Numbered from the stretch's first letter, positions 23,301 to 35,420 are shown. The stretch: DNA of 64,000 bases from Ramazzottius varieornatus (GCA_001949185.1 BDGG01000001.1:2807324-2871323), one strand, 5' to 3'. Translations and numbers: made by a program. The notes: generated by a model not told the origin, from the letters alone.

Positions 23301-26300
23301 TATGGCTCTTTCCCTGTTGATTTACCCCCATATCCATCGAACATATATCTGGGGCAATGTCAAGCAGATCTGCTGAGATGAAAGACGCAAGCTCAACCGG
23401 ACATCCTTTTCCCATATGTGTTTCAAATCAATAAATAATACTCTTCTGGCGCTGATCTCAGCCGGCTCTCATTTTGCCCGGACCTCAGAGGGATTTGGCT
23501 GGACTGGACAGTGGTAATTCTGGCTTGACCAACTGTCGATCCCATCCGGCCATCCCGACAAAATCTCCCGCCGAGACAGTTTGTCGTTGTTTACCGAAGC
23601 AGAGACAGATAAGAAAGGGCTGGTGACTGGTCATCTGGCAGTATTTATTGTCGCTGGTCTGGAATGATAGAAACGTGGATATATTGTGAAGTTTAATTTA
23701 TTCAAACTTTTCAGAACTTTTCTGTCGTTTGGTGTGATCTTGAAGAGAGGAAAAAGTTGATCATCAGCAGATGCCTCGACGAGTAGACGTATGCCAGTTC
23801 ACGATGGGCATCGGATAAGATACTTTCTAGTTGATGATAGATGCGAAGAAACGTGCGATAAGACAAGTCGCGAGCGACAAGATCAACGAGGACGGACTGT
23901 GGTCATAAGTAATCGAAAGATCATTCTACGTCGCGCCAAGTTAAAACACTGGCTAATTACGACAGCAATTTATATCTTCGGAACTGCATCAAGCTAGGAA
24001 AACAAGCTCTTAAAATCCACTCTGCTATCCGCCCTGTCCGTTCTCATTTTGTAAACCATTTTGGGGGTTGGCTCTCTTCCGAGTCGAGTGCTTCTTGAGG
24101 GAAATTGCTGGTTTCACAGCGAGGGACAGTTCAAATATGACCGACCGCACACAAATTACCCCGAATCGAATGACCCACTGCGCGACGATCGATTTTGACC
24201 ATGTGCGAGTGACGATTGACGAGGCTCTAATTTTCCCGACAGTCATTATTTCCATTGCCACAACGGCGATGTCCCGTCACATGGACACTGTCCCGTCTGC
24301 CCGGCACCAGCTGAGCTTGGCGGCTTTTGAAGCGGACACCCCTACTTCCAGTTGCACGAGTCGGACACTATGCAGAAGCCGAATGTCTGACGTCATTGTA
24401 AATAACCGCAGTGACGTCAGACGAGTAGTTTGTTTGGGTGTCCGACTCATCTGACCCCACGTTAGGGTGTTCGACTTGGCCTAGCTCACCTTGTGCTTTG
24501 CCGAACGGTAATGACCGCGAAATTAATTCATGCCTTCTGGCGACAGGCCTTATCAAGACCATGAGTGTGCTCCCCGACGGACCCCGGGTGGCCCACTGAC
24601 ATCGTCGGACGATTCCGATTGAAAGAATCTCGGCGGTGGCGTTTGTTCGTGAGGTACAATTTTATAAGGATGTTTGTTACTACTGTTTTGATGCTTTTGT
24701 GACGGTTCAGTGGACTAGTCGTCATAAAGTAAGAGGCAATAAAAAATTATGGAATTAATTTATGTAAGAAGCACTTGGTTGACCACTGGCAAAATGGCCA
24801 ATATGGAATTCTCGCTCACGAGGTTGTTTCGACAAAGGAACTTCGTCGTCGCAAACGACAGCAGTCCTCTCTTTCGAGCTTTCTCTCACGCGGAAAAAAA
24901 CCAATTCCTTGTTTCACAAGACCAAATCGTTTTCGCAGGGTTCCCATCCGTTAATATTCTTCTGGAATGCCCATGATGCTTTTTGGCGGTTATTGACTGT
25001 CGGACGTGATGGGTCTTGGAAACTGCATCGACTTCGCGGCTAGATTGTTGAGGGTTCGATCTTTGCCAAGATCCTGTCAGTGCTGGCTGACGCAGTTCAG
25101 GGTGAAGGAATGTGCTCTGCTCTTTAGTGACGTCGACCAATATACGTGGATGAATGTCGCGTGAATTTTCTCTTGTGTATCAGACATCATCGAGCAAAAA
25201 AAACTATGAGGGGTTGGCAATGGTTGAAAGTAAAGTATAGGCTACAGATTCAACTGAGCAATCATAATGGGGTATGACGAAGAGTATTGCACTGCTCGTT
25301 ATGTGATTTCTGACATGTCTGCTTTTATCTGTTCTAGGCCATCAATATAATCCATCAGTAGCAACTGCATCTCCGACGGATTTCTCAAGCTTCGTTCGGA
25401 GCAGTAGCCGTAGCTCTGGTCGATTTATAACTCCGCTTCGAAGTCGAGTAAGTGCTAGTTTTCAATTGCAAAATGATCGTTCACATTCTACGGGGCACTT
25501 GAGAAAAAATTAATCAACTACCGCCACTTTCGTGATACCCTGTTATTCCACTTCCGTATAACTTTTGAAGTTACATCTCGAAGATCGCTGCCCAAGAGTC
25601 GCTCTCTCAATGTCAAGTCAACCAGACAAAGCATTATGGCATGAACTCTTGATGGCATCCTGCCGATCTTCTTATGTTGATAATTACTTTTTACGCCGAT
25701 ACCCATTGACGACTAATTGCTAAGCTTGGGTTTTTTGCTACAGATGACAAGCGCTACCGGCTCTGGTCAATCGTCCGTTTCTCCACTGCAACCGTCACAA
25801 GGAACTTGGTCAAGTACCACCAAATGCTCGAGAGAGATGCCCCTTTCCAGCGGTTCCCCTTCGTCGACAGCTTTCAACAGTAAGGAAAACAAAAATGATT
25901 TTCGGGCCCTTGTTCGAGCACGCCTTATTTTCCTAGAAAATAAATCGAACGTGGGCAAATGAATTGAACTAGATCGTTTTACGTCAAGTGGCGCATGTTT
26001 TCATCGCTTCTGGCGGAAAGTGTGCGCCAATTGGGAAAAACGATCTTGTCTTAATCCTTTGCCCGTACTCGTATCCCAAATTTCACTTTTGGAATTTCGG
26101 TAGATTTATTGCTGTTTGGCATGAGCGGAAATAAAGCTCACGCTGGAACGCGTGTGAATCTTTTACTGTTGAAAATTATCCACACAGACCTTGGTCGCAT
26201 CACTGATGCAGAAAACTGCATCTGCACAAACAGTCTACACCCTGGCGTTCATATGTTTTCCTGTTACTCAAAATAGATGTTGGGGGTGTGGAAGCTGACG

Positions 26301-29300
26301 ACTTTATTGACTCCTTCCTGGATGTGCCTCGCATCACTCACATCGTCTCCGGGTCTGCCGTCGAGGCGGAAATGGCAAAAATCAGTCAGGTTCTTTCGGA
26401 CGTGATGCTTGATTGGGCAAAGCGGGTCGACGCGGTACGTCTCATCAAAGATAGGGTTTTGTGACCGTCATATTTTGTGCTCACAAAGCCCCCTTGTAGT
26501 TCTTGTTTGCATTCTGCATAATTTATGCATTGAATGGATGTTTGTCTTGCAATATAGCTCAAGCGGCTACGAAGTGTAGTCTTGGCCGGTGGAGACATCT
26601 ATAAGGAGTTTTATGCCTCATTGCGCTTCACCGATGTCTCGCTACAGATCTCCGTCAAAGATTTACGCTCCCAAGTGGTCCGTGAAGCTTGTGTCACGCT
26701 AGCGTGAGTAATATGGGGCCTCCTTGACGAGAAATGTGTTTGATTTTCAACCATAAAATTCACTTTATGGACAAACGTCAGCCAACCGTACTGTTCGTTT
26801 TCGCAGGTTCTTTGCGCAACAGCTCGGTCCGAAGTTTGAAAGAACCGCTGAGGTTCTTCTGCCACATCTCATATCACTGATTCCGAACTCGACAAAGATC
26901 ATTTCGACATGCGGCATTGTGACCATCCGCTTCATTCTTCAAGTGAGAATAGGCCGGCAGTAAAAAATCGTTTAGTTAATTGGAGCTGAATATCATTAGT
27001 CTATTTGAACTGTATTGACGCCGAACATTTAAACTTTATTGGCGATAATCGTCACATAAGGCTATTCTTTGCAGAACACGCACTCGTCAAAACTAATCCC
27101 AATACTGGTCAATCACCTGCGTGAATCGCGCTCGAAAGATGTCCGCCGGTAAGTAATGAAGTACTCAATGGAACGACCGCGTGACAAATTTCGTCGACAG
27201 GACAGTTTATCACCATAGATTTATTCACCAAATTCTTGATATTCGGTTTTCACACCTGTAATTTGTCTTGCACTGTAGGTATTGCTGTGAGTTTGTCAAG
27301 CATATACTGTTTGTATGGCCTAAAGAACCTTTGGAAAAGTATGCCAGTCTGCTGCAAGAAGCCATCAAAAGAGGCATCACAGACGCCGATCCCGAGGCGA
27401 GAGCGCTGTCGCGACAGTGAGTCTTTTCATGTTCTTTTTCCCTCATAACACTGCTCTTGTGTTGTCTTTGATTACTCAACTGTGGCAATCACAACAAATA
27501 TCACACTGGGCCACAATTCATACTTGTCTGATTGACCATCGACCTCTCGTAGCAGCCAGTGTCAAAACCTCCGTCCACCTAATTGTACGGAAATTGATTA
27601 GACAAACAAAGCGTGAAGGACAGCCTGCGTCATTGAAGAGGCGCCATTGCCACACTTTATTTCCTTTTGCCATACAAAAACAATTCAGAAATCTTGAAGA
27701 ACCTCGGGTTCTAATTGAAGAACCCATGAAGAACGCTGATAGCCTATAAAACAGAAACCGAGGTAGTCTCACTGTCCAGTGACGCAGTACCCTGATTCCT
27801 ACGTATGTGTCCATACAAGCTTTAACGTTGAGCAACCACCCAAATTTTTGTTTTTTCAGGGCGTACTGGCAGTTGAACCACGTGTTTCCGGGTGCCGGGG
27901 AGAACCTTCTCAACCAGCTGGATCCAGCTAATGTCCGAATGCTACAGGAAGTCCGCCAGCCAGGATCAGCCATGCCGCAGCGAAGTCTACCCGAATCTCC
28001 ACGAGGAACGCCATCACGTGACTCTTCTTGCACCAGACCTCCTTCGCGGCTTCGGAAACCAACCGGTCATTCTGGTATGTTTACTGTTACACCATCACCT
28101 TCTTGCTTGCGGAAGTGACCACGCGTTGCCAATTTCAGAAAGTGAGAACGAGCCACTACAGCCAAGTGGGGCTCCGCCGCGTTCTTCGAGTGCTATTGAC
28201 ACAGAGGCCGCGCGCCGCGCACGAGCGAGGATTGCGCCACCATCTGGAAAGACTGTTGATCATTCAAGTGGTCTAGCGACGCCTTTGAGGAGTCGTCGAG
28301 CCTTAATCACCCCCTCTACCAGTAAGCACCTTGAGACCATTTAACGGTCTTACGTAATAAATAATCTAAACAAGTATTTCATTGTTCGGTGAATTTTCGT
28401 TATATTTTCTGAGTAACGCTTCTCGTCTTACAGCTGCCTCAAGAGGGACCTCACCGGCCTCAGCGCTTCGGAAACCCGGCGTATCGAGGTCCGTCGCGAC
28501 CAGTAGGGACAGCAGTCCAGATAAGAGAACCTTCTCTGGCCTCCCTGTTAGAAGAGCGCCCTCTGTCTCGTCGACGCCAGTTGCTACAAGAAAAAACTCC
28601 ACTGGATATCGCTCGGAGGACGAAGGCGATACAGGGAGCCAGCTTGGCTCGCAAACTTCCCTGTCCGGAAACGGCTCTTGTTATGTATGTAACGAACTCT
28701 GGACTGAAAATACTAAATTATAATGAAAGGGGATGACTGTTTCTGTGTTGCAGGATGTGCCGGAAATACTGTCACTGCTCGGAAATCCGAATTGGTCTTC
28801 GAGGAAGGAAGGCTTGCTGGGTCTTCGCTCGCACCTTCGAAGTGGCGGACGTCTCTAGTAAGTCGCACACTGTACTTTCATTTTCGATACAGTTGACGCC
28901 ACCGCATAAAAGAGCACCCTTCAAAGCGCACTTTTTACTCAATTACAGCCCAGCGGACGTGGATAATGTGCGATTATTGTTGACCCGCATGATGAGTGAT
29001 CCAACAACAAAAGTCTTCAGCTTGTTTCTTGACACTCTCTACGACTTCCTGAACGCTCACAAACTAGATTTAGGAAGTTGGTTATACACATTGCTCACAC
29101 GCTTATTCAACAAGATGAGCGTTGAGCTCCTGCCGACGGTGCAAGCCAAACTGGATCGCTGCTTTGACTTGATTCGCGCCTCATTTGCCGCCGAGAACCA
29201 GTTTCAGCAGCTCCTCAAGTTTGTCAACGACTCACTGCAAACACCCAACCTCAAGGTTAGCTAATTCTACAAGAAATGATCACCTGAATTTCTCTCATTA

Positions 29301-31129
29301 TTATTATAGTTCAACTTAAAACCACAAAACTTCAAGTAAAATAAAAATTCTCAAATGAGATACGGCAGTCGGAACGAACGCTCGCCAGTGTGCAAAAGAA
29401 TGGACCTGACCACTTCCTCGTTGAAAATCCTGATGAATTTAAAGCGCTCCGTGGGCAAGTGAGCTGACCAGATCTCCTGTTCAAGTGGCGCACGCTGTCA
29501 TGGTTTCCAGCTCACAGTGTGCGCTACACGCAAAAATGATTCAGTTCATTTGCCCACTACTTGTATTTCGCAAGTATGATTGGGAACTTGAAAGAAATTC
29601 TGAAAGTTTTTGTTCTTAGGTAAAGGTGGCTTTTCTGAACTACCTCGTAACGCTTATCACCTCCAACATGGGACCAAACGATTTCAAGAACACTAGCGCG
29701 GTACGCATCGGCGTGACCAAGCTGGTCAACTGGACGCTGGACGGCAAGAGCACCGAGCTCCGGAGAGCTTCACAGAGCGTCATCATCGCTCTCCATCACC
29801 TCAACTCCGGAGAGTTCACCGCGATGCTGGCCCTGATGGATGAATACCTCCGGGACACCGCGCTCAAGACGATTAGTGGACCGACCAGACGAGAAGGAAG
29901 AGGAGAAAGCAGCAGGCAGACATCGGCTGCAAACTCACGGCAAGCTTCTTCGAGCGACCTCCGGAAAGTGCCTTCCTCAGCGAGCTCACCCCAATCTTCG
30001 AACGACGAGAACCTGAACCCGCATGACTTCTATGCTTCGTTGAAGCAGACGACTGACGCGATTGACAAGCTCAATACGTTTTTGAACGTTGATCATAGTT
30101 CGGATGATGAAGGAAGAAGGAATGGTGGCAGTGAAGACAGTGGCTTCAGCCGAACCAGCCTGAATAACATTCCGGCGGCTGTCGAGCTGGAACACAGTAG
30201 CCAGGACGGCGAACTGGACCTGCCGGCGGAAAGTCCGCAGAACAAGTATGCCGACGTCTGGTTACTTTCAATAAAACTGATAGTATATTTTTCGGAGATC
30301 TTTTTAATCCAAACTTTCTAATCCTGTTTATAGAGACATTCTGAGCCTTCTGTGGAATCTTCAGTGTCAAGCCGAGAGCGGAGACACCAAGACTTGGTCC
30401 GGGCCCGATGGCGACTCGGCTGTTTACATCCTGCAAGAAGCGATGGAGCATGAGGCGCCATCTGTGCTAAGCGCTGCTATGCAGTGTTGTACAAACCTTG
30501 CTCGTGCTAAAGCTGCCTGTATAGAAAGGATACTTCCCAGTATTCTGAACCTGTGTCACAATGAAAGACAAGAGGTGATCTCCGAAGCCCACCAGTGCCT
30601 GAAGGAAATAACGAGCCAGCTTCCTCTTGATAAAGTGCTAGAAGCTCTGGCGGTTCCCTTGCTGTCGGAGAACCAACCCATGAACACCCGCGCAGTGTCA
30701 TTTCTGCTGAGGCTAGTCCAGGAAACGCCGACGCAAAAAGTTCGCGAATCACTTCCTTCGATCTTGACACCGGTTGTGCAAGTAAGAAATTTCTCTGCTC
30801 TTCTTGGCGGTACTGTACAACTGTGAAAGGTTTCCAACATCTGGCGGCCATGAACCTTCCTGCCGAGCTTTTTTCTACAATTTACTCATGCCGTTGTTTT
30901 CTGCTTTAGGGCTTCAGCGACTCACAGGAGCCCAATGTGCGGAAGGACTGCATGTTAATCATCGTGGATGTGCAGTCGAGAACCAGTACCGAAGCGGTGA
31001 CGCCATTCATCAGAAATCTTTCCCCGAACAAGGTATGAAGATGGCTTACTTAAGCTTCCAAATGGATCTCCATGCTAATGGCGTTTGTTTCAGATCAAAC
31101 TGCTGAACTTGTATCTACACCGGAAGTGA
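20360..31129 (+). CDS. CLASP: CLASP-family microtubule plus-end protein, copy B
   Basis: Seventeen exons close in frame (1113 residues): 20360-20510, 25338-25447, 25744-25879, 26277-26434, 26558-26703, 26807-26942, 27075-27148, 27279-27416, 27860-28074, 28139-28321, 28434-28684, 28754-28857, 28949-29255, 29620-30245, 30334-30781, 30910-31032, 31094-31129. Residues about 133-420 are TOG2 (DWAKRVDALKRLRSVVLAGG; DLRSQVVREACVTLAFFAQQ; KRGITDADPEARALSRQAYW), about 566-790 TOG3 (MMSDPTTKVFSLFLDTLYDF), and 912-1113 the CLASP C-terminal domain ending IKLLNLYLHRK. The Ser/Arg-rich linker between TOG2 and TOG3 would be the microtubule- and EB-binding region; no clean SxIP motif is seen. It is paralogous to copy A just upstream, with many shared exon borders but clearly diverged sequence. 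The first intron is 4.8 kb, far longer than any other here. Confidence 0.9.
20511..25337. other. 4.8-kb first intron of CLASP B
   Basis: No exon, nested gene or RNA gene could be recognised on either strand. Open frames, for example 21085-21447, are unsupported by motifs or splice context. The only clear structure is an imperfect palindrome with two TGACGTCA sites at 24358-24449. Large first introns often carry enhancers or alternative first exons; that is inference. Confidence 0.5.
24358..24449. repeat. Imperfect palindr. with two CRE-type TGACGTCA sites
   Basis: Nested inverted arms: GAGTCGGACAC (24358) with GTGTCCGACTC (24439), and GTCTGACGTCA (24385) with TGACGTCAGAC (24412). The centre is about 16 nt. 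The TGACGTCA octamer, itself palindromic, is the classical CREB/ATF site and occurs once per arm. It may be regulatory or simply a small foldback transposon. Confidence 0.6.
25951..26067 (+). repeat. Foldback element family 1, copy 4 (near-consensus)
   Basis: The clearest copy. Outer arms GTGGGCAAAT and CTTTGCCCGTAC, middle AGATCGTTTT and AAAACGATCT, and inner TCAAGTGGCGCATG and GTGTGCGCCAATTG around a loop of about 20 nt. It is in the CLASP B intron 25880-26276. Confidence 0.85.
29451..29557 (+). repeat. Foldback element family 1, copy 5
   Basis: Outer GTGGGCAA...TTTGCCCAC arms and inner TTCAAGTGGCGCACG...AGTGTGCGCTACACG. It lies in the CLASP B intron 29256-29619, about 60 nt from the acceptor. 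Confidence 0.85.
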
Positions 31130-32147
31130 AAATTTTTTCCGCCCACGTTTGCTCGCCGCTCTGGAAACGTACTCCGTTGCATAGGTCTTGCTTGGTTGTG
31201 GATAATCGAGTTCGGAAGTGTGCCTCTTTGTCACTGTTGAACACCCATAGATTGGGTTTAGTTATACACTGCGGCTAGAGACTCTATTTTTTCGTTTGCG
31301 TATGGTTTGTGTGTGATCGATGTCTTCCATCAGAACATGTCATAAACGGCAAAAGGTTTCTTTCCATACGATGGCTCTTGCTTCCTGGTGGACTATGAAA
31401 ACGTTCTTCCGCGTTCTTTTCCCCACAGCCAGAAGTTCGTAGTACACAAAAAGCGATAGTGACGTCCTCCCACTGTAGTCTACCGCTGTGATTATGTCAG
31501 AGATGGAACCAGCAATCACCGAAGTGTTCAGGACCTCGAAATGCGGCTTGACTAAACACTCAAAAGCGTCGAATCGCTAGGCAGGCGTTCTTCCCGGGAA
31601 CCCGTTGTTACATTTCTTTATCTTCACGCGGTGAATCGGTTTGTTTTTTTCGGGTAAATTGCACCGGAGACACGAAGCACTCCGGGGCGGGTGAAGGAAT
31701 AGTCCGATCGATGTTTGACCAACCACTAAGACTTGGATGATTCGCAGTTGGTACACGCTTTCCTCCATCCATGAACAGGACGAGTTTTCGAACCGGAAAT
31801 TAAATCCGTGATGTTACGGCACGCAAACAAAACTAGGTTGTAATCATTTAAGACATCAGAAACTAAAAACATCAGGGCCTGAATTTGCTCCCAGGAAAAC
31901 TTCCGGCGCTTACTTCCGTGAATAGCTACGGTTATCAGAAAAGATTCTTTTCTCATACGCGACAGCAACAAGCATTTCCAGTCTTCTTCTACCAGAAAGG
32001 CTAAAAACAAACACAGGGGTGCTTCTGTTTAATTCAGAGCCAGTTCGGTCGATATTCAGTTGATTTATCGATACCGCAACAACAAAATTTCATAACCCCG
32101 AAAGGTCCATCGATCTAAACAGGGAGAAACATTCTCGAGGGGAAACA
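31130..32147. other. Convergent 3' spacer, CLASP B / guanylyl cyclase
   Basis: About 1 kb between two converging stop codons, probably the two 3' UTRs. No gene or repeat structure was recognised. Confidence 0.5.
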
Positions 32148-35100
32148 TCACAGGCCTTTCTGACCGGCATTTTCCACAAACATATTGCGCTTCTCTTGGC
32201 TGATCTTTTTAAGTAGCCAGTGCGTGACCATAGGACCTTTGCCCTTCACCTTGAGAAACACATAAACATCAAACCATATCCCGTGCACAGCGAAATGTGC
32301 GCTGCATACAGAACGAATCAAGAACCCACCACTATCTCTCCCCTGCACTCCATTTCGAAGCAACCGAAGTAGCGAAGTGCATCGTGAGTCGCTGACGTTA
32401 TATGAATTCTCTGCGACTCCCCGGTTGATTCCATTCGTGACGCAGTGTTGACGGTATCACCAAAACTGGAGACAAAAAAAGCAGACGTAAACTCCACAGT
32501 CAAAGAAATTTCTTCAGAAATGATTGTGGGAAAAAGGCCAAGGACGTGTGTGTATCCCCGAGCTGATCTTGATGTGGAATACTTTTGGCGAATATTCAAC
32601 GTCTTCCATGATTGATCCACTTAATGCTGTTGATTGCGAAAGCTAGGAACATCATGTTCAAGTTTGCCACTTACACGCAGTAGCGAGGCATTCGTGTGCC
32701 AATTATTCCAGCTTTGCAGCATACAAAAAAAGAAAAGTATCTTGATTAAAGTATTTATCATTATGTGAAAAAGGCAAAGAATTACCCGCACAGGGACCTG
32801 TATGCAGACCGATCCTCAACTTTAGTGCGTAATCGGGCTTATGTGGTATCCGAATTTGCGCAACATCTATGATTAAATCCAGTGACATGCTGGCAATTTC
32901 GTAGGAATGCCTGTAATAAGGAAAAAACAATGTGCGGGAAAGGCAGTTTCTTCCTGCAATAATTAGGAGAATTTCAACATGAGACCCTCTCATCACGAAG
33001 AAAAAGACTAATTCCGTGTTACTTGTTTCCGTTGCGTACGGGAAGTCCGCTGACGCACAAATAAGCATCGCCTGTAAGCACCACGAAGATGTCGGAGATA
33101 ATCCTGTTCTTTATCCGGTCGGTTAGCCTCGAATAAGGAACCCTTACCTATAGTTTCCACTTTGTACACGTCATACAGTTCAATTCTTCGGTCCATAACT
33201 ACGAAAAAGATGTACTTTTCAATACCAAACATCCGACATGAATCTTCATTCATGGTATCGCACCAATCTTGGAAGCAAAGGCGATAAGTACCAACTCATC
33301 ACGTACCTGCATACACTGTAGCTTTACATTCACGCGACGCGACCGTATGCAAGTACGTGACCAGAGCCGCACTGAGGTTTCTTACTTGTATACAGTTTGT
33401 TTAAAGTGTCGACGACTTGGAGTGGAGTAGAGACGGAAGAAAATGCAGTAAAATCCACGATATCGCTAAAGAATACCGTGACTTGGTCGAAGGACTCTGG
33501 ATACACCGATTCGCGGTTCTTGACCTTTTCGGCTACTTGACGCGGAAGTAGTTGATTGAGCACCGCTTCCGCACGCTTTTTCTCCTTCATCACTTCCTCG
33601 TTCTTGGCTTGTAAAATGGAAGCAAAGCTCTGTATTTGACCAGTGATGAAATGAAGAAGAACGATGGTTGCAGGGAATAAAATCACAGAGAGAATCAGGA
33701 TAAACAGCTGCACTCCGACTGTTCGGTTAGCGTTGTAGATTGACAAGTCCAGATTAGCTTTGATCTGGCTCGTCAAGTTTCTTTCGATATCACGCAGGAT
33801 GTCTTGGTAATTGGTCATGGCGGCGTACCAGAACTTTCCCCTTTCAATATCTTTCCGCCCCAGATCATTTCGATCTATCAATGCTCTTTCTGTCGAGATG
33901 TTCGCTTCCAGTTGACTACCATGATAGTACCGTTCTAGCATCTGAGATATGGTCGGCTCGTACTGTTGGCTTCTGTTTAAGAAGGCTTGACCACGTGATC
34001 TCTGATTGCGGTACCAGAGGTAAATTTCCTGGTTCATCTTCCCTGTGAATCAGAACGGCAATCAGAACTCGACTTTGAAATCCGACTGGGATCATGAGAC
34101 TGGTGCAGGAAGCTGTCAAGCCTCACTGGCAAACCTGCATACACAATCATGGTGCCGTAAGACAAGGTAGTGTATGCAGGTCCGTGATTTCGCTCCATAT
34201 GACGGACCTTACTGAAATATTGCCCACCTCTTCCATAAAATATGGTGCCGGCGGATCGTTCTGCCGCTATAAATTCTTTCCCGGTAATAAAGAGATGATA
34301 ACCCACTAGTAGTTGCCAACGTTGAGCCGCCGCTTCGGATTGGATTACGGAATCGCCGATCCACCTTAAGATGTAACTTATTATATCGGTGAAGAAGCTC
34401 AACTGCAGTTCCGGAGTGGAACTGTTGACCATCATCCGGTTAACAGCAATCTGAAGTTGCAAGTCTTGCTTCTGTAGGAAAAAGTTGTCCTCGGGCTTTA
34501 CTTCCGACCATCTCACTAAGGCTGATAGGGCCTGATCCACTTGCTTCCTCCTGTAATAAAGAAACCAAACGTTATCAAAATTCAGCCTTCTTCACATCAA
34601 TACTGAACCGATAAATGCGTTTCGAAAACGAATTAACTTTGTAAAGCATTATATCAAAGGGAACTGAATAGTTGGGACGTCGGCAAACGGACTTACTCTA
34701 ATCGTTTCTCCAAGTGGCGCACGGTCTCAGCCAAAAACCGTGAAAATGCGTGCCACTCGAGATACCATCTGTGTAAAACCACTTACCGACGTCAGAAAAA
34801 TCCTCAGTTATTACATAAAAGTAAGCAGTCAGCAGGATACAGTTTGAGTCAAATGACAAAGCCCCTTCTTCCGTAAAAAGAAACAAATTATCGCACTGGT
34901 GTCCGCACCTTATTAAAACCTCCGGTAAAAGTTGATCGTCGAGCATGCTGAGATAAAAAGTTGTAGTTCCCCGCTCAAGACCGAGGGTGTGAGCCACATC
35001 CCCCGCTTGGACCGCAAACTCTATCTGAGCTTTGAAATTACTAGTGTACCCTTGCTGCAATATTGCATCGTGCATACTCGTGCTACACTGAACTATCAGA

Positions 35101-35420
35101 ATAATAATGGGTATAGCCGCCATTCCAAGGATTTTGATCAGCTGCATCCGGCGACCCCTCGCGGTCCTCGGGTCGTCCACACAGCGACCAGTAAGAATGG
35201 TCAAGCGAGATAGCGAACTCCGACCAGTTCTGATCGATACTCCATCGTTCCTGGAACTCTTTAGGCCATAGTCCGAAGTACCGTCTAAAGTCGTTTGAGA
35301 GTCGCGCAAATGCTTCATGATTCCAATAGGCTGGACCGGATCCGGTTGGCTAAGAGGACGAGCGATACCATTGGGATGTCCGTTGGTCAGTGAGGCGTTG
35401 TGAACCTTATTATCTTCCAT
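32148..35420 (-). CDS. NIT-domain receptor guanylyl cyclase
   Basis: Nine exons close in frame (about 667 residues): 35420-34909, 34550-34213, 34042-33386, 33198-33148, 33071-33023, 32910-32786, 32711-32675, 32465-32333, 32249-32148. A basic N-tail precedes a first membrane helix ([16 protein letters not shown]). An extracellular NIT (nitrate/nitrite-sensing type) four-helix domain follows ([24 protein letters not shown]), then a second helix ([20 protein letters not shown]) and a class III cyclase domain. Catalytic signs are [13 protein letters not shown] (metal Asp), [11 protein letters not shown] with the guanine-selecting Glu, and [19 protein letters not shown] with the guanine-contacting Cys; it should therefore make cGMP. 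There is no kinase-homology domain. NIT-GCs are known from annelids, where one is linked to nitric-oxide signalling. Exon 2 could also end at 34228 in the same phase. A 5' UTR intron acceptor lies just before the ATG. Confidence 0.9.
33299..33360. repeat. Palindromic family 2, copy c
   Basis: Arms TCACGTACCTGCATAC and GTATGCAAGTACGTGA, one mismatch in 16, enclosing about 30 nt. Inside the guanylyl cyclase intron 33385-33199. Confidence 0.8.
34132..34182. repeat. Palindromic family 2, copy d
   Basis: Arms ACCTGCATACAC and GTGTATGCAGGT, perfect over 12 bp, enclosing about 25 nt. In the second intron of the guanylyl cyclase gene. Confidence 0.8.
34676..34775 (-). repeat. Foldback element family 1, copy 6
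   Basis: Core CAAGTGGCGCACGG...ATGCGTGCCACTCGAG with AATCG and outer GGACGTCGGCAAACGG. It lies in the guanylyl cyclase intron 34908-34551, oriented with the gene (the TTTGCCGACGTCC end is nearer the acceptor). Confidence 0.75.

Noticed and set aside
25000-25080. tRNA-like segment with GGGTTCGATCTTTGCC
   Set aside because: A B-box-like word is present but no acceptor stem, D-arm or A-box at proper spacing could be paired.
20511-25337. Nested genes in the large CLASP B intron (for example 21085-21447, 22805-23212)
   Set aside because: Frames lack motifs, ATG context and splice-consistent neighbours; composition looks non-coding.
32660-32715. Apparent eleventh foldback copy (CAAGTTTGCCACTTACACG...CGTGTGCCAATT)
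   Set aside because: On the minus strand this is the 37-nt cyclase exon reading [12 protein letters not shown] with a GTAAGT donor; the resemblance to the repeat is accidental.
34698-34908. Continuation of the cyclase exon 1 open frame through [22 protein letters not shown]
   Set aside because: The phase does not join the next exon. Splicing at 34909 (ATAAG|GTGCGG) gives [11 protein letters not shown] in frame and matches the NIT domain, so the rest is intronic read-through.
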